A DNA stretch of 15,733 nt from DAIDKA01 sp049792815 (GTDB lineage: Bacteria; Pseudomonadota; Gammaproteobacteria; Steroidobacterales; Steroidobacteraceae): assembly GCA_049792815.1 (NCBI GenBank), contig JBARBG010000158.1:1-15733 (forward strand). The letters are read 5' to 3'. Each line of letters opens with the position of its first letter. Positions within the stretch are counted from its first letter, which is position 1. The notes under the pieces were generated by a model. It was not told where the DNA came from, made no database searches, and saw only the letters and a list, made by a program, of their open reading frames with translations. The translations under genes were made by a program, and so were the position numbers. This document shows, one piece after another, positions 7,715 to 14,594 of the stretch.

Positions 7715-8392
7715 TTACGGAGTCTGCATCAGATGCCGCAGCAGCTCAGCCTCCTCGGCCGGATCAGCGCTGGTGGCGTTGGTCCTCGCGGTCTTGAACA
7801 GCAGCTTCTGGGGGTATTCCTCGGGCTCGTGGATGCGCATGCCCTCAACCACCTGCCCGTGATAGGCCTGCGCCTGCTCGACAGTGTTTTCACCCGTGAC
7901 AATGGTGTTGGCGATATTGAAGATCAGCGTATTGGCCTCCTCGCTATCGCAATGCACCGTGAGCTCGCCGCGGGTGCGGTCGATGAGGATGCTGCCATCG
8001 TAAGTCATCAGGTCCACGACCTTGTTCAGGGGCACCTTGTAATTAATGGTTTGCCACAACACGTCGTGGTGCGGCAGCGGAAAGTTATGCAGGTCGCCGT
8101 CCCGGTACAGGACCGTGCGCTTCCACGGGCCGTTGTCATGCCAGGTGAGCGCGCTGGCAGTCATTTCCTGAGGTTCGCCATAACGCGTCACCAGATGGGC
8201 TGCGAGCACCTGCCGCTCGACCGGCCACCCGGGCAGGTTGCGAGCCGCCCAATCGTGCGCCGCCTGCGTCGCGGCGGGCTGTGCAACGGTCTGCCCGGGC
8301 GCGGGCAGCGGCGTCGGCGCGATCACCTTCTGCGCCAGCGCCGCACTGGCTGACAGCAGGCACAAGACAGCGACGGTCAGTGGCAGTTTCAC
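7715..8392 (-). CDS. Exported protein of unknown function
   Basis: I do not recognise this family. The best start is GTG at 8392, giving 225 residues: AAGGAG lies six nt upstream, and the N-terminus is then a clean signal peptide (about 1-20) cut after ASAALA. A longer reading from 8440 would bury that signal and has no better ribosome site. The mature protein starts with a Pro/Ala/Gln-rich stretch, then a soluble domain (about 45-205) with no membrane helix. It contains GWPVERQVLAAHLVTRYGEP, a His pair in PLPHHDV, one Cys (VHCDSEE), and a Tyr/Glu-rich end. A periplasmic location is predicted. It diverges from the AI-2E-family transporter gene, which gives no firm clue to its function. Confidence 0.8.
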   Translation of the reverse strand: MKLPLTVAVLCLLSASAALAQKVIAPTPLPAPGQTVAQPAATQAAHDWAARNLPGWPVERQVLAAHLVTRYGEPQEMTASALTWHDNGPWKRTVLYRDGDLHNFPLPHHDVLWQTINYKVPLNKVVDLMTYDGSILIDRTRGELTVHCDSEEANTLIFNIANTIVTGENTVEQAQAYHGQVVEGMRIHEPEEYPQKLLFKTARTNATSADPAEEAELLRHLMQTP

Positions 8393-8398
8393 GGGGCT

Positions 8399-8404
8399 CT
8401 CCTT
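8399..8404 (-). promoter_or_regulatory. Ribosome binding site fixing the GTG start at 8392
   Basis: AAGGAG on the minus strand, six nt before GTG 8392. It decides in favour of this start over the in-frame upstream ATG at 8440 and yields an intact signal peptide. Confidence 0.8.
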
Positions 8405-8479
8405 GCAAATAAACTGAAGATACGCGCAAGAGGTGACCAAGTTCGGCCATGAGTCTGTACGATAGCGATATTCCCTGCC

Positions 8480-8483
8480 GGAG
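8480..8483 (+). promoter_or_regulatory. Ribosome binding site for the TTG start at 8492
   Basis: GGAG with an 8-nt spacer to TTG 8492. The next in-frame ATG lies inside the first membrane helix, so this site supports the unusual TTG start of the AI-2E-family gene. Confidence 0.6.
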
Positions 8484-8491
8484 CTTCAATT

Positions 8492-9565
8492 TTGCCCGGA
8501 CCGAGCGTTTCCACGGCCTATAAGACAGCACGTTACGTCCTGGTCGGCGCATTGCTGCTGCTGGGCGGGTGGATGCTGCAACGGTTCCTGCCGGCGTTAA
8601 GCTGGGCAGTCGTGCTCGCGGTGGCCACGGCGTCGTTGTATGACCACTGGCTGAAGCGCTTTGGCGGCCGCCGGCGCCACGTCTGGGCAGCCTTGACCTT
8701 TACCGCGATCGTCGGCGCCATCGTGGTGGTGCCATTGATTTATTTCGGCTTCGTGGCCGTGCGCGAGTTCAATGCGCTGGTTCACGCCTTTGCCGAATCG
8801 TCCCATGATGCGACGCCGCCGCTGCCGCAATGGGTGCGACAGTTGCCGACGGTAGGGGACTGGCTGCAGACCCAGTGGGCGCTGCTGATCAGTCAGGCGG
8901 ACGGCCACGTGGGCAGCGCCACGGTGCGCGCGCACCCTTCACTGGTGCAGTGGACCCGGGAATTGAGCCTGCAGATCCTGCGCCGTATCGTGACGCTGGG
9001 CTTCACGCTGCTGACGTTGTTCTTCGTGTGCGTGAACCGCGAGCGGTTGCGTCAGGACGTGCCCTTCGCCGCCCAGCGCCTCTTCGGTCCCACCGTCATT
9101 CCCATCCTGAATGGCGTCGTCAATGCCATCCGCGCCACGGTCGATGGCATCGTGCTCGTCGCCATCGCCGAAGGGGCGATCATGGCCGGCGTCTATGCCC
9201 TGGTGTCTGTCCCCCACCCCATACTCCTGGGCGCCATCACTGGCACCTTCGCCATGGTGCCTTTCGCCGCGCCGATCGTTTTCGGTGCGGTGGCCGTGGT
9301 CATGGGCCTGAGCGGAGCGATCGGTGGCGCGGTCACCATCGTGGTAAGCGGCTTCATCCTGTTATTCATTTCCGATCACTTCGTGCGACCGGTTATTATC
9401 GGCGAGGGCGCCAAGATTCCGTTCCTGTGGGTGCTGCTGGGCATCCTGGGCGGTGTCGAGCAGTTCGGTCTGATCGGACTGTTTCTGGGGCCGGCGCTGA
9501 TGGCAGCCCTCGTTTCGGTCTGGCGAAGCTGGGTGCGCGCACCGGTGGATGATATGCGCGATTGA
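8492..9565 (+). CDS. AI-2E/PerM family membrane transporter
   Basis: Polytopic inner-membrane protein of 357 residues, normal for the AI-2E transporter (PerM/TqsA-like) family. Two hydrophobic segments at the start (about 14-48), one at about 66-90, then a soluble stretch (about 92-150) with SLVQWTRELSLQILR. Four or five helices follow in the C-terminal half, including the family-typical GAIMAGVYAL, PHPILLGAITGTFAMVPF and the DHFVRPVIIG loop. Members have been linked to autoinducer-2 export, sodium/proton antiport or organic-acid transport; the name does not prove a signalling role here. The start is TTG with GGAG 8 nt upstream. The gene is followed after 100 bp by minC. Confidence 0.92.
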   Translation: MPGPSVSTAYKTARYVLVGALLLLGGWMLQRFLPALSWAVVLAVATASLYDHWLKRFGGRRRHVWAALTFTAIVGAIVVVPLIYFGFVAVREFNALVHAFAESSHDATPPLPQWVRQLPTVGDWLQTQWALLISQADGHVGSATVRAHPSLVQWTRELSLQILRRIVTLGFTLLTLFFVCVNRERLRQDVPFAAQRLFGPTVIPILNGVVNAIRATVDGIVLVAIAEGAIMAGVYALVSVPHPILLGAITGTFAMVPFAAPIVFGAVAVVMGLSGAIGGAVTIVVSGFILLFISDHFVRPVIIGEGAKIPFLWVLLGILGGVEQFGLIGLFLGPALMAALVSVWRSWVRAPVDDMRD

Positions 9566-9665
9566 TCGCGCGCAGCTACTCATGATGCGATCCTCTCAAG
9601 TACACTGCACACCTTCCTCCAGTGCGTTCCCCGTTGTGCTTTGCTGAAGGCTGAAGTTTGACGCG

Positions 9666-10394
9666 ATGACTCGACCCGCCGAAGCCGCCAATCAAGAACC
9701 TGCTCTCGAAATCCGCTTCGGACCCGTCGACATGGCCCAGGTGCGCATCCGCAGCACCGATCCCGGAACCATTGTCGATGAGCTGACCGGTCGCGTGGCC
9801 ACGGCGCCGAAGTTTTTCCAGCGCACCGCGGTGTGCCTGGACTTAAGCGAACTCGGCCGCGAACCCGACGCCGCCGAACTGCGTGCCGTGGTGGAGGCCG
9901 TGCGCCGGGCCGGCATGCTCCCCGTCGGGCTGGTCAACGGTACGGCGGCGACGGATATGCTGGCGCGTGAAGTGGACATGCCGGTGCTGGCGCAGTTTCG
10001 CGCCACGACCAAGAGCCCGCCGGTGGTGCACGCGGCAGCCACTGCGGACCCCGAACCGGACGTGAGCCCGCTGATCCATACCCAGCCCGTGCGCTCGGGA
10101 CAGCGTCTGTATGCCAGGCGCCGCGATCTCATCGTCATGGCGCCCGTGGGGGCGGGAGCGGAACTGATGGCCGATGGCTGCGCGCATATTTACAGCGCGC
10201 TGCGCGGCCGCGTCATGGCAGGAGCGCGCGGCGATACCAAAGCCCGGGTGTTCTGCCAGGAGTTCTATGCCGAACTGGTGTCCATTGCCGGGGTCTTCAG
10301 GGTGTTCGAGACCATCCCGGCGGAACTTGCGGGCAAGCCGGTGCAGGCGTGGCTGGACGGAGATGCACTGCGCTTCGCCCGGCTTGACCAATAA
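9666..10394 (+). CDS. minC: Septum site-determining protein MinC
   Basis: MinC inhibits FtsZ ring assembly at the poles when recruited to the membrane by MinD. The 242-residue protein has an N-terminal FtsZ-inhibiting domain (about 13-115), a poorly conserved linker (about 116-136), and the C-terminal beta-helix domain (about 137-242). The latter carries QPVRSGQRLYA, the MinD-interacting RSGQ motif at 143-146, and GRVMAGARGDTKARVFCQ. It is followed after 23 bp by minD and then minE, the usual minCDE order. The ribosome site is weak (GAAGG about 17 nt upstream). No strong promoter could be picked in the 100-bp spacer before it. Confidence 0.96.
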   Translation: MTRPAEAANQEPALEIRFGPVDMAQVRIRSTDPGTIVDELTGRVATAPKFFQRTAVCLDLSELGREPDAAELRAVVEAVRRAGMLPVGLVNGTAATDMLAREVDMPVLAQFRATTKSPPVVHAAATADPEPDVSPLIHTQPVRSGQRLYARRRDLIVMAPVGAGAELMADGCAHIYSALRGRVMAGARGDTKARVFCQEFYAELVSIAGVFRVFETIPAELAGKPVQAWLDGDALRFARLDQ

Positions 10395-10417
10395 TCCAAA
10401 TTGACGGAGATCCTGTA

Positions 10418-11230
10418 TTGACTGAAATCATCGTTGTGACTTCTGGCAAGGGGGGCGTGGGAAAGACAACGACGTCCGCAAGCATCGCGTGTGGACTGGC
10501 GAGCCGCGGCAAGAAAGTCGCGGTGATCGACTTCGACATCGGCCTGCGCAACCTCGACCTGATCATGGGCTGCGAGCGACGGGTCGTGTACGACTTCGTC
10601 AATGTCATCAACGGCGAGTGCACGCTCAGGCAGGCGCTGATCAAGGACAAACGGCTGGACACGCTGTTCGTCCTGGCTGCCTCCCAGACCCGGGACAAGG
10701 AGGCGCTGACTGCGGAAGGGGTCGAACGGGTGCTCGAGGAGCTGCGTGCCGACGGCTTCGATTACGTGCTGTGTGATTCCCCGGCCGGCATCGAGAAGGG
10801 CGCCCACCTGGCCATGTACTTCGCCGACCGCGCCATCGTGGTGGTCAACCCCGAAGTCTCCTCGGTGCGCGATTCGGATCGTATCCTCGGCCTCCTGGCG
10901 AGCAAAACCCGGCTTGCCGAGGCTGGCAATGGCCGCGTACAGGAACATCTGCTGCTCACCCGCTACAGCCCAAGACGGGTCGCCGCGGGCGAGATGATGG
11001 GCGTCGATGACGTCAAGGAGATCCTCGGACTGGATGTGGTGGGCGTGGTCCCCGAGTCAACCGATGTGCTCTCGGCATCGAACGCGGGCACGCCGATCAT
11101 CCTGAACCAGGAGTCGGACGTGTCACAGGCCTACCACGACGCCGTGTCGCGGCTTCTGGGTGAGACCGTCCCGCTGCGCTTCATCGATGAACCCAAGCGA
11201 GGGTTCTTTGCTCGCCTGTTTGGAGGTTGA
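10418..11230 (+). CDS. minD: Septum site-determining ATPase MinD
   Basis: Membrane-associated ParA/MinD-family ATPase that dimerises on ATP binding, carries MinC to the membrane and oscillates under MinE control. The 270 residues include the deviant Walker A motif SGKGGVGKTT with Lys11 and Lys16, Asp40 in the switch I region, and the Walker B aspartate Asp120 (VLCDSPAGIE). The C-terminal amphipathic membrane-targeting helix, KRGFFARLFGG, occupies residues 260-270. The start is TTG at 10418, supported by GGAGA seven nt upstream and by the canonical MTEIIVVTSGKGG beginning. It is flanked by minC and, 2 bp downstream, minE. Confidence 0.98.
   Translation: MTEIIVVTSGKGGVGKTTTSASIACGLASRGKKVAVIDFDIGLRNLDLIMGCERRVVYDFVNVINGECTLRQALIKDKRLDTLFVLAASQTRDKEALTAEGVERVLEELRADGFDYVLCDSPAGIEKGAHLAMYFADRAIVVVNPEVSSVRDSDRILGLLASKTRLAEAGNGRVQEHLLLTRYSPRRVAAGEMMGVDDVKEILGLDVVGVVPESTDVLSASNAGTPIILNQESDVSQAYHDAVSRLLGETVPLRFIDEPKRGFFARLFGG
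11222..11226 (+). promoter_or_regulatory. Ribosome binding site deciding the minE start
   Basis: GGAGG six nt before ATG 11233, placed inside the last minD codons. An in-frame TTG at 11227 abuts this site too closely to be used, so ATG 11233 is the minE start. Confidence 0.8.
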
Positions 11231-11232
11231 GC

Positions 11233-11514
11233 ATGGGGCTACTGGATATTTTCCGCCGCCAGCCCCCGTCGGCCCAGGTGGCAAAAGAACGGCTGCGCAT
11301 CATCGTCGCGCAGGAACGCGGGGCACGCGGCGGCCCGGACTATCTGCCGCTGCTGCGCCGCGAACTGCTGGAAGTGATCCGCAAGTATGTGAACGTTGAT
11401 CCCGAAGCGGTGATCATCAACCTGGAACGCGACCAGGGTCACGAGGTTCTGGAACTGTCGGTTGCGCTGCCGGAGAGGGTCCAGTCTGCGAAGGCGGCCG
11501 GCGGCAAAGGCTGA
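11233..11514 (+). CDS. minE: Cell division topological specificity factor MinE
   Basis: MinE stimulates MinD ATPase and drives pole-to-pole oscillation, so that MinC inhibition is weakest at midcell. The 93-residue product has the membrane-binding N-terminal helix (MGLLDIFRRQ), the MinD-contact segment (about 12-31, with AKERLRIIVAQERG), and the dimerising alpha/beta topological-specificity domain (about 32-82, with YLPLLRRELLEVIRKYV). The start two bp after the minD stop and the GGAGG site inside minD indicate translational coupling. A short C-terminal Lys/Gly-rich tail is the only variable part. It faces the bfr stop with a 14-bp gap. Confidence 0.96.
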   Translation: MGLLDIFRRQPPSAQVAKERLRIIVAQERGARGGPDYLPLLRRELLEVIRKYVNVDPEAVIINLERDQGHEVLELSVALPERVQSAKAAGGKG

Positions 11515-11528
11515 CGCCGCCGTGGCGC

Positions 11529-12011
11529 TCAGTCTTCCTCGCCCTCGCCCATCTGCGACTGGGTGTAGTTCTGGATGCCCACCCGCTTGATCAGATCAAG
11601 CTGGGTTTCCAGAAAATCGATGTGCTCTTCCTCGGATTCCAGGATGGACTCGAAGAGTTCCCGTGACACGTAGTCGCACAGCGCTTCGCTGTCGGCAATG
11701 GCAGCCTTCAGGTCCTTGTGCGCCAACAGCTCCAGCTTCAGGTCGCATTCCAGGCATTCCTGCACATTCTCGCCGATCAGCAGCTTGCCCAGGTCCTGAA
11801 GGTTCGGCAGACCATCGAGGAACAGCACCCGCTTGATGAGCCGGTCGGCGTGCTTCATCTCATCGATGGACTCGTGCTTCTCGAACTCCTCCAGCCGCGC
11901 CAGGCCCCAGTTGCCAAACATCCGCGAGTGCAGGAAGTACTGGTTGATGGCCGTGAGCTCATTCTTCAGCACCAGGTTCAGGTGCTTGAGTATTTTCGCG
12001 TCGCCCTTCAT
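11529..12011 (-). CDS. bfr: Bacterioferritin
   Basis: Heme-containing 24-mer iron-storage protein that oxidises Fe(II) and stores the ferric mineral. The 160-residue length is typical. All ferroxidase ligands align by position with known Bfr: Glu18, Glu51, His54, Glu94, Glu127 and His130. The axial heme ligand Met52 is present in DEMKHADRL, which separates true bacterioferritin from non-heme ferritins. The ATG has GGAG 8 nt upstream. The bfd gene lies 105 bp upstream on the same strand, so the two probably act together; bfr may share the bfd promoter or have a weak one of its own in that gap. Confidence 0.97.
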   Translation of the reverse strand: MKGDAKILKHLNLVLKNELTAINQYFLHSRMFGNWGLARLEEFEKHESIDEMKHADRLIKRVLFLDGLPNLQDLGKLLIGENVQECLECDLKLELLAHKDLKAAIADSEALCDYVSRELFESILESEEEHIDFLETQLDLIKRVGIQNYTQSQMGEGEED

Positions 12012-12116
12012 GAAGCTCGCTCCAGCATCGATTCAACGGGTGATGATGGTCCAGCGCCAAGGCAGGCGCAATAAAGGGAAGAGGTATGGGGCGCCAGATA
12101 CGCGCGCCGGGCGAGA

Positions 12117-12305
12117 TCAGGCTGCGTTCTTGCGGCGGCTGGAGAGAACGTATTCGTCGACCAGGGCTTTCGCCGTTTCCTGGCAACGCCCGCAGCACAT
12201 GCCGACCGGCAACCGCGACTGCACGTCGCACAGCGACGCAGCGCCATGATCAATGGCTTCATGAATCTGGCGGTCAGTGACCGCGCTGCAGACGCATACG
12301 TACAT
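12117..12305 (-). CDS. bfd: Bacterioferritin-associated ferredoxin
   Basis: Small [2Fe-2S] protein that donates electrons to bacterioferritin to release stored iron when iron is scarce. From ATG 12305 the product has 62 residues and starts MYVCVCSAVTDRQI, the family hallmark. Cluster ligands Cys4, Cys6, Cys38 and Cys41 are all present; Cys37 is an extra neighbour. The start is chosen because GGAG lies five nt upstream and the family begins exactly here; a tandem ATG at 12308 and a longer upstream reading are less likely. It is preceded by a promoter overlapping a Fur-like box, fitting induction under iron limitation, and followed by bfr. Confidence 0.95.
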   Translation of the reverse strand: MYVCVCSAVTDRQIHEAIDHGAASLCDVQSRLPVGMCCGRCQETAKALVDEYVLSSRRKNAA

Positions 12306-12339
12306 CATCGCTCCGGCGAGGGTCCGAACCCGCAATCAG

Positions 12340-12369
12340 ACTATAAATGAGAATGATTCCGGATAGCAA
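12340..12369 (-). promoter_or_regulatory. bfd promoter overlapping a Fur-like box
   Basis: On the minus strand the -35 element TTGCTA (12364-12369) and the -10 element TATAGT (12340-12345) are separated by 18 nt, about 35 bp before the bfd ATG. The 19 bases at 12349-12367 read GCTATCCGGAATCATTCTC and match the classical Fur consensus GATAATGATAATCATTATC at 12 of 19 positions, with an unbroken AATCATT core. The box fills the spacer, so Fur-Fe(II) would block polymerase. The match is seen; repression is inferred from how bfd is controlled in other bacteria. Confidence 0.65.
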
Positions 12370-12396
12370 ATGGCCAGCATTATGACAAATAACAGA

Positions 12397-12810
12397 CTAG
12401 CGGCCCGGCTTGGGCTGGTAGGTGCCCACCGTCCACAGATTGCCCTCAGGGTCGCGCACGTCGAACTGCGCGCTCCCCTGCGGGAAAGCCGGAGTGCGCG
12501 AGACATGCAGCTCGCGCACGATGTCGCCGCCGGCCGCAACGGCCTGGTGGAAATGGTGCCTGACCGTCTCCGCATCAGGTGCAGCCAGGGCGATCGAGGC
12601 CACTCCGACCTTTGACCAGGGATTGTCGGGGGCCGGACGGGTGCAGACGAAGACCACACCCGTGCGCCACCCCAGCTCCGCAAAAGTCACTGTTCCATCG
12701 GGCAGCGGGTAACGCGACAGGAGCTTGAGCCCGAGGACGCGGATCAGCCACTCGATGGCTGAGTTCGCATCGTTATAGACCACTGAGGGTGTGACGGTGG
12801 GCGAGTTCAC
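12397..12810 (-). CDS. VOC superfamily (glyoxalase/PhnB-like) protein
   Basis: 137-residue protein with the paired beta-alpha-beta-beta-beta modules of the vicinal oxygen chelate fold. The first module (about 5-60) has VVYNDANSAIEWLIRVLGLK; the second (about 68-133) ends with FDVRDPEGNLWTVGTY, the DPEGN turn typical of glyoxalase/bleomycin-resistance-like proteins. The family includes lyases, dioxygenases and drug-binding proteins, and the substrate cannot be told here. It starts at GTG 12810, overlapping the stop of the upstream acetyltransferase gene as GTGA, so translation is probably coupled. It is the last gene of the minus-strand block. Confidence 0.85.
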   Translation of the reverse strand: MNSPTVTPSVVYNDANSAIEWLIRVLGLKLLSRYPLPDGTVTFAELGWRTGVVFVCTRPAPDNPWSKVGVASIALAAPDAETVRHHFHQAVAAGGDIVRELHVSRTPAFPQGSAQFDVRDPEGNLWTVGTYQPKPGR

Positions 12811-13310
12811 GGGCTCACGACTGCCCAGCGCTCATGGTCACGCCACCGGCCACCGATCTTCAGGTAGCGCGGCGAATACCCTTCCTTGCGAAAGCCGCAG
12901 GCCCGTGCCAGCGCCAGCGATGCGCGGTTGTCCGGCTGAATATTGGCCTCGAGGCGATGCAGCTTCAGCGTCCGAAAGGCATGCGCGATTACGGCCTGCA
13001 GCCCTGCGCGCATGTAACCGCGTCGCTCCTGCCCGGCAAAGGCGTAGTAGCCCAGGTACCCGCTGCGAAACCCACCCAATATCACGTTGGTCAGGTTGAT
13101 CACGCCGGCGATCTGATCGGTGTCGCGGCGACACACCAGATAGGCGTGGTTGGCGGGCTCGGCCATCCTCTTCAGATAGGCGCGGAATTCAAGGCTCGTT
13201 GAGGGCGCGCCGATCCACGGTCGATGCAGCGGCTTGCTGTGCCGCACGGCTTGCAGAAACGCGCCCCGGTCTTCAGTCCCGGGCTGACGCAGGTATATCG
13301 GGGATGTCAT
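12807..13310 (-). CDS. GNAT family N-acetyltransferase (RimJ/RimL type)
   Basis: 167-residue GCN5-related acetyltransferase that would transfer acetyl from acetyl-CoA to an amine. The order is N-terminal beta-alpha part, central strands with AGVINLTNVILGG, the acetyl-CoA pyrophosphate loop at 95-104 (ERRGYMRAGL), and the RimJ-type ending HRLEANIQPDNRASLALARACGF followed by GGRWRDHERWAV. RimJ/RimL homologues acetylate ribosomal protein N-termini, but many relatives act on small molecules, so the acceptor is unknown. The gene begins 11 bp after the VOC-MmcQ/YjbR fusion and overlaps the next VOC gene by 4 bp. Confidence 0.9.
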   Translation of the reverse strand: MTSPIYLRQPGTEDRGAFLQAVRHSKPLHRPWIGAPSTSLEFRAYLKRMAEPANHAYLVCRRDTDQIAGVINLTNVILGGFRSGYLGYYAFAGQERRGYMRAGLQAVIAHAFRTLKLHRLEANIQPDNRASLALARACGFRKEGYSPRYLKIGGRWRDHERWAVVSP

Positions 13311-13321
13311 CTACTGAGGCC

Positions 13322-14128
13322 TCAAAGGTACCGGAAGACCGAGCCTGGTTTGCGGCGCTTGGCGGATCTGGGGGGCGTGACGGTCACGAATTTCCAGGCA
13401 AGGCCGAACAGCTCCTGCAGGGTCTTACTGTCGACCTTTGCCAGGCGCACCAGCACCGATTCATACGCCAGGTAGTGCGGGGTCAGATAGCAGATGTCCG
13501 GCAAGGCGGCCAATACTCGGTCCCGTTCGGCCGCTCCCATCCGCATCATCAGCGATTCGGGCTCGGCTGAGCGATGTATCGCCTTGCAGGCCAGCAGCTT
13601 GCCACGCGCCTTGAAGGCAATGCCACGATGCATCGAGCTTTCCACGACATCCGGCAGCTGCAGCGCCAATTCGCGCGCCGTAGCGAAGTCGACGCCGGTT
13701 TTTCGAGGCGCCTTGCGGGGCGCAACCCTGCCCGCGACCCCAGCAGGTTCGCGGAACTGGATGATATTGCCCTCGGGATCGTGGCCATCGCAGGCGCGAA
13801 AGCCGCGCGCTTCAAACATACGCTCCGGAGGATTCAGTTCCCCGCCAAAGGTCGGCGCCACAGCACGTGCTGCGGCAATGCTCTTCACCGCGAACACCAG
13901 CTTCACTGCGGCCTGGATGCGGCGCTTCGGCGGCACGCTGATCTTGATGCCGCGGGCAATCTTCGCCGGAATCGGATGCACCAGCAGCTGCTGGCCCGCG
14001 GATTCCAGGACGATGATGTCGCTGCCGGAATGCGTCACCTTCATGCCCGCCAATGCCTGATAGAAGGCGGCCAGACGCTGCGGATCCTTGGCAAACAGTA
14101 CCGCGCCGGATTTGTGAATGTTCGACAC
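13322..14128 (-). CDS. VOC domain fused to MmcQ/YjbR domain
   Basis: 268-residue two-domain protein. Residues about 5-128 form a VOC/glyoxalase-like unit (FAKDPQRLAAFYQALAGMKV at the start, HDPEGNIIQFRE at the end). A basic Pro/Ala/Arg linker follows (about 129-146), then an MmcQ/YjbR-type domain (about 147-250). The latter is recognised by TARELALQLPDVVESSMHRG, AFKARGKLLACK and YLTPHYLAYESVLVRLAKVD. YjbR domains have a cyaY-like or double-wing fold that has been called DNA-binding without firm proof. The tail is basic (SAKRRK). It starts at GTG 14128 with GGGAG about 10 nt upstream. It lies 40 bp after the cupin gene and 11 bp before the acetyltransferase gene. The function of the fusion is unknown to me. 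Confidence 0.8.
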   Translation of the reverse strand: MSNIHKSGAVLFAKDPQRLAAFYQALAGMKVTHSGSDIIVLESAGQQLLVHPIPAKIARGIKISVPPKRRIQAAVKLVFAVKSIAAARAVAPTFGGELNPPERMFEARGFRACDGHDPEGNIIQFREPAGVAGRVAPRKAPRKTGVDFATARELALQLPDVVESSMHRGIAFKARGKLLACKAIHRSAEPESLMMRMGAAERDRVLAALPDICYLTPHYLAYESVLVRLAKVDSKTLQELFGLAWKFVTVTPPRSAKRRKPGSVFRYL

Positions 14129-14168
14129 TGCCTGATAACTCCCTAGCTGCGCCGCGTGGCCGGCCGCC

Positions 14169-14594
14169 TCAGGGCGCGACGTCTCCGACTGGGTTCTCGG
14201 CGAAGTGCTGCAGCAGATGCGGCATCATGTTTTCGAAGCCGCCGGGCACATTGATGCTTATGAAGCCGGCGCGGCCTGATCCGCGATTTTCGAAATCGTG
14301 AGGTGTGCCACCGGGAATCACGATGTACGAGCCGCGAGGGGCCTGCGTCCACTGCCCGGCGACTTCGACCGCGACCGTGCCTTCGATGACATAGAAAACA
14401 TGTTCATCGGAGTGCGCATGCGTGCCGGGTCCGCGCGTATTGGGTTCCAGCCACCACTCCGAAATGGAGTAGCCGGACTGCGTCTCGGCGCCATCGGCCT
14501 TGAACACCGCGCTCATGCGACCCATGGCGTAATGGCGACCCTGATCCGGGGCGATGATCAGGGGGCGGCGCGGGGCGGGACTTTCTGTATTCAT
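14169..14594 (-). CDS. Single-domain cupin protein
   Basis: 141-residue small cupin. The conserved beta-barrel (about 40-120) carries the first metal motif THAHSDEHVFYVIEG, with His59, His61 and Glu64, and the second motif IPGGTPHDFEN with His99, a complete His3-Glu metal set. Such proteins may be enzymes, sugar isomerases or small-molecule sensors, and nothing here chooses between them. The C-terminus has a helical end, FENMMPHLLQHFAEN. The ATG overlaps the stop of the upstream methyltransferase gene by one base (TAATG), a strong sign of translational coupling. It is not part of the pirin gene elsewhere in the window. Confidence 0.88.
   Translation of the reverse strand: MNTESPAPRRPLIIAPDQGRHYAMGRMSAVFKADGAETQSGYSISEWWLEPNTRGPGTHAHSDEHVFYVIEGTVAVEVAGQWTQAPRGSYIVIPGGTPHDFENRGSGRAGFISINVPGGFENMMPHLLQHFAENPVGDVAP

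Noticed and set aside
8393..8440. Extended N-terminus of the unknown exported protein from ATG 8440
   Set aside because: It would place 16 residues before the signal peptide; the AAGGAG site before GTG 8392 gives a better start.
9556..9571. Perfect inverted repeat GCGCGAT-TG-ATCGCGC at the end of the AI-2E-family gene
   Set aside because: The stem is strong but the loop is very short and no T-run follows, so an intrinsic terminator is not supported.
11500..11521. GGCGGC / GCCGCC hairpin between minE and bfr
   Set aside because: It has a 10-nt loop and no T-run on either strand; a bidirectional terminator is possible but not supported enough to annotate.
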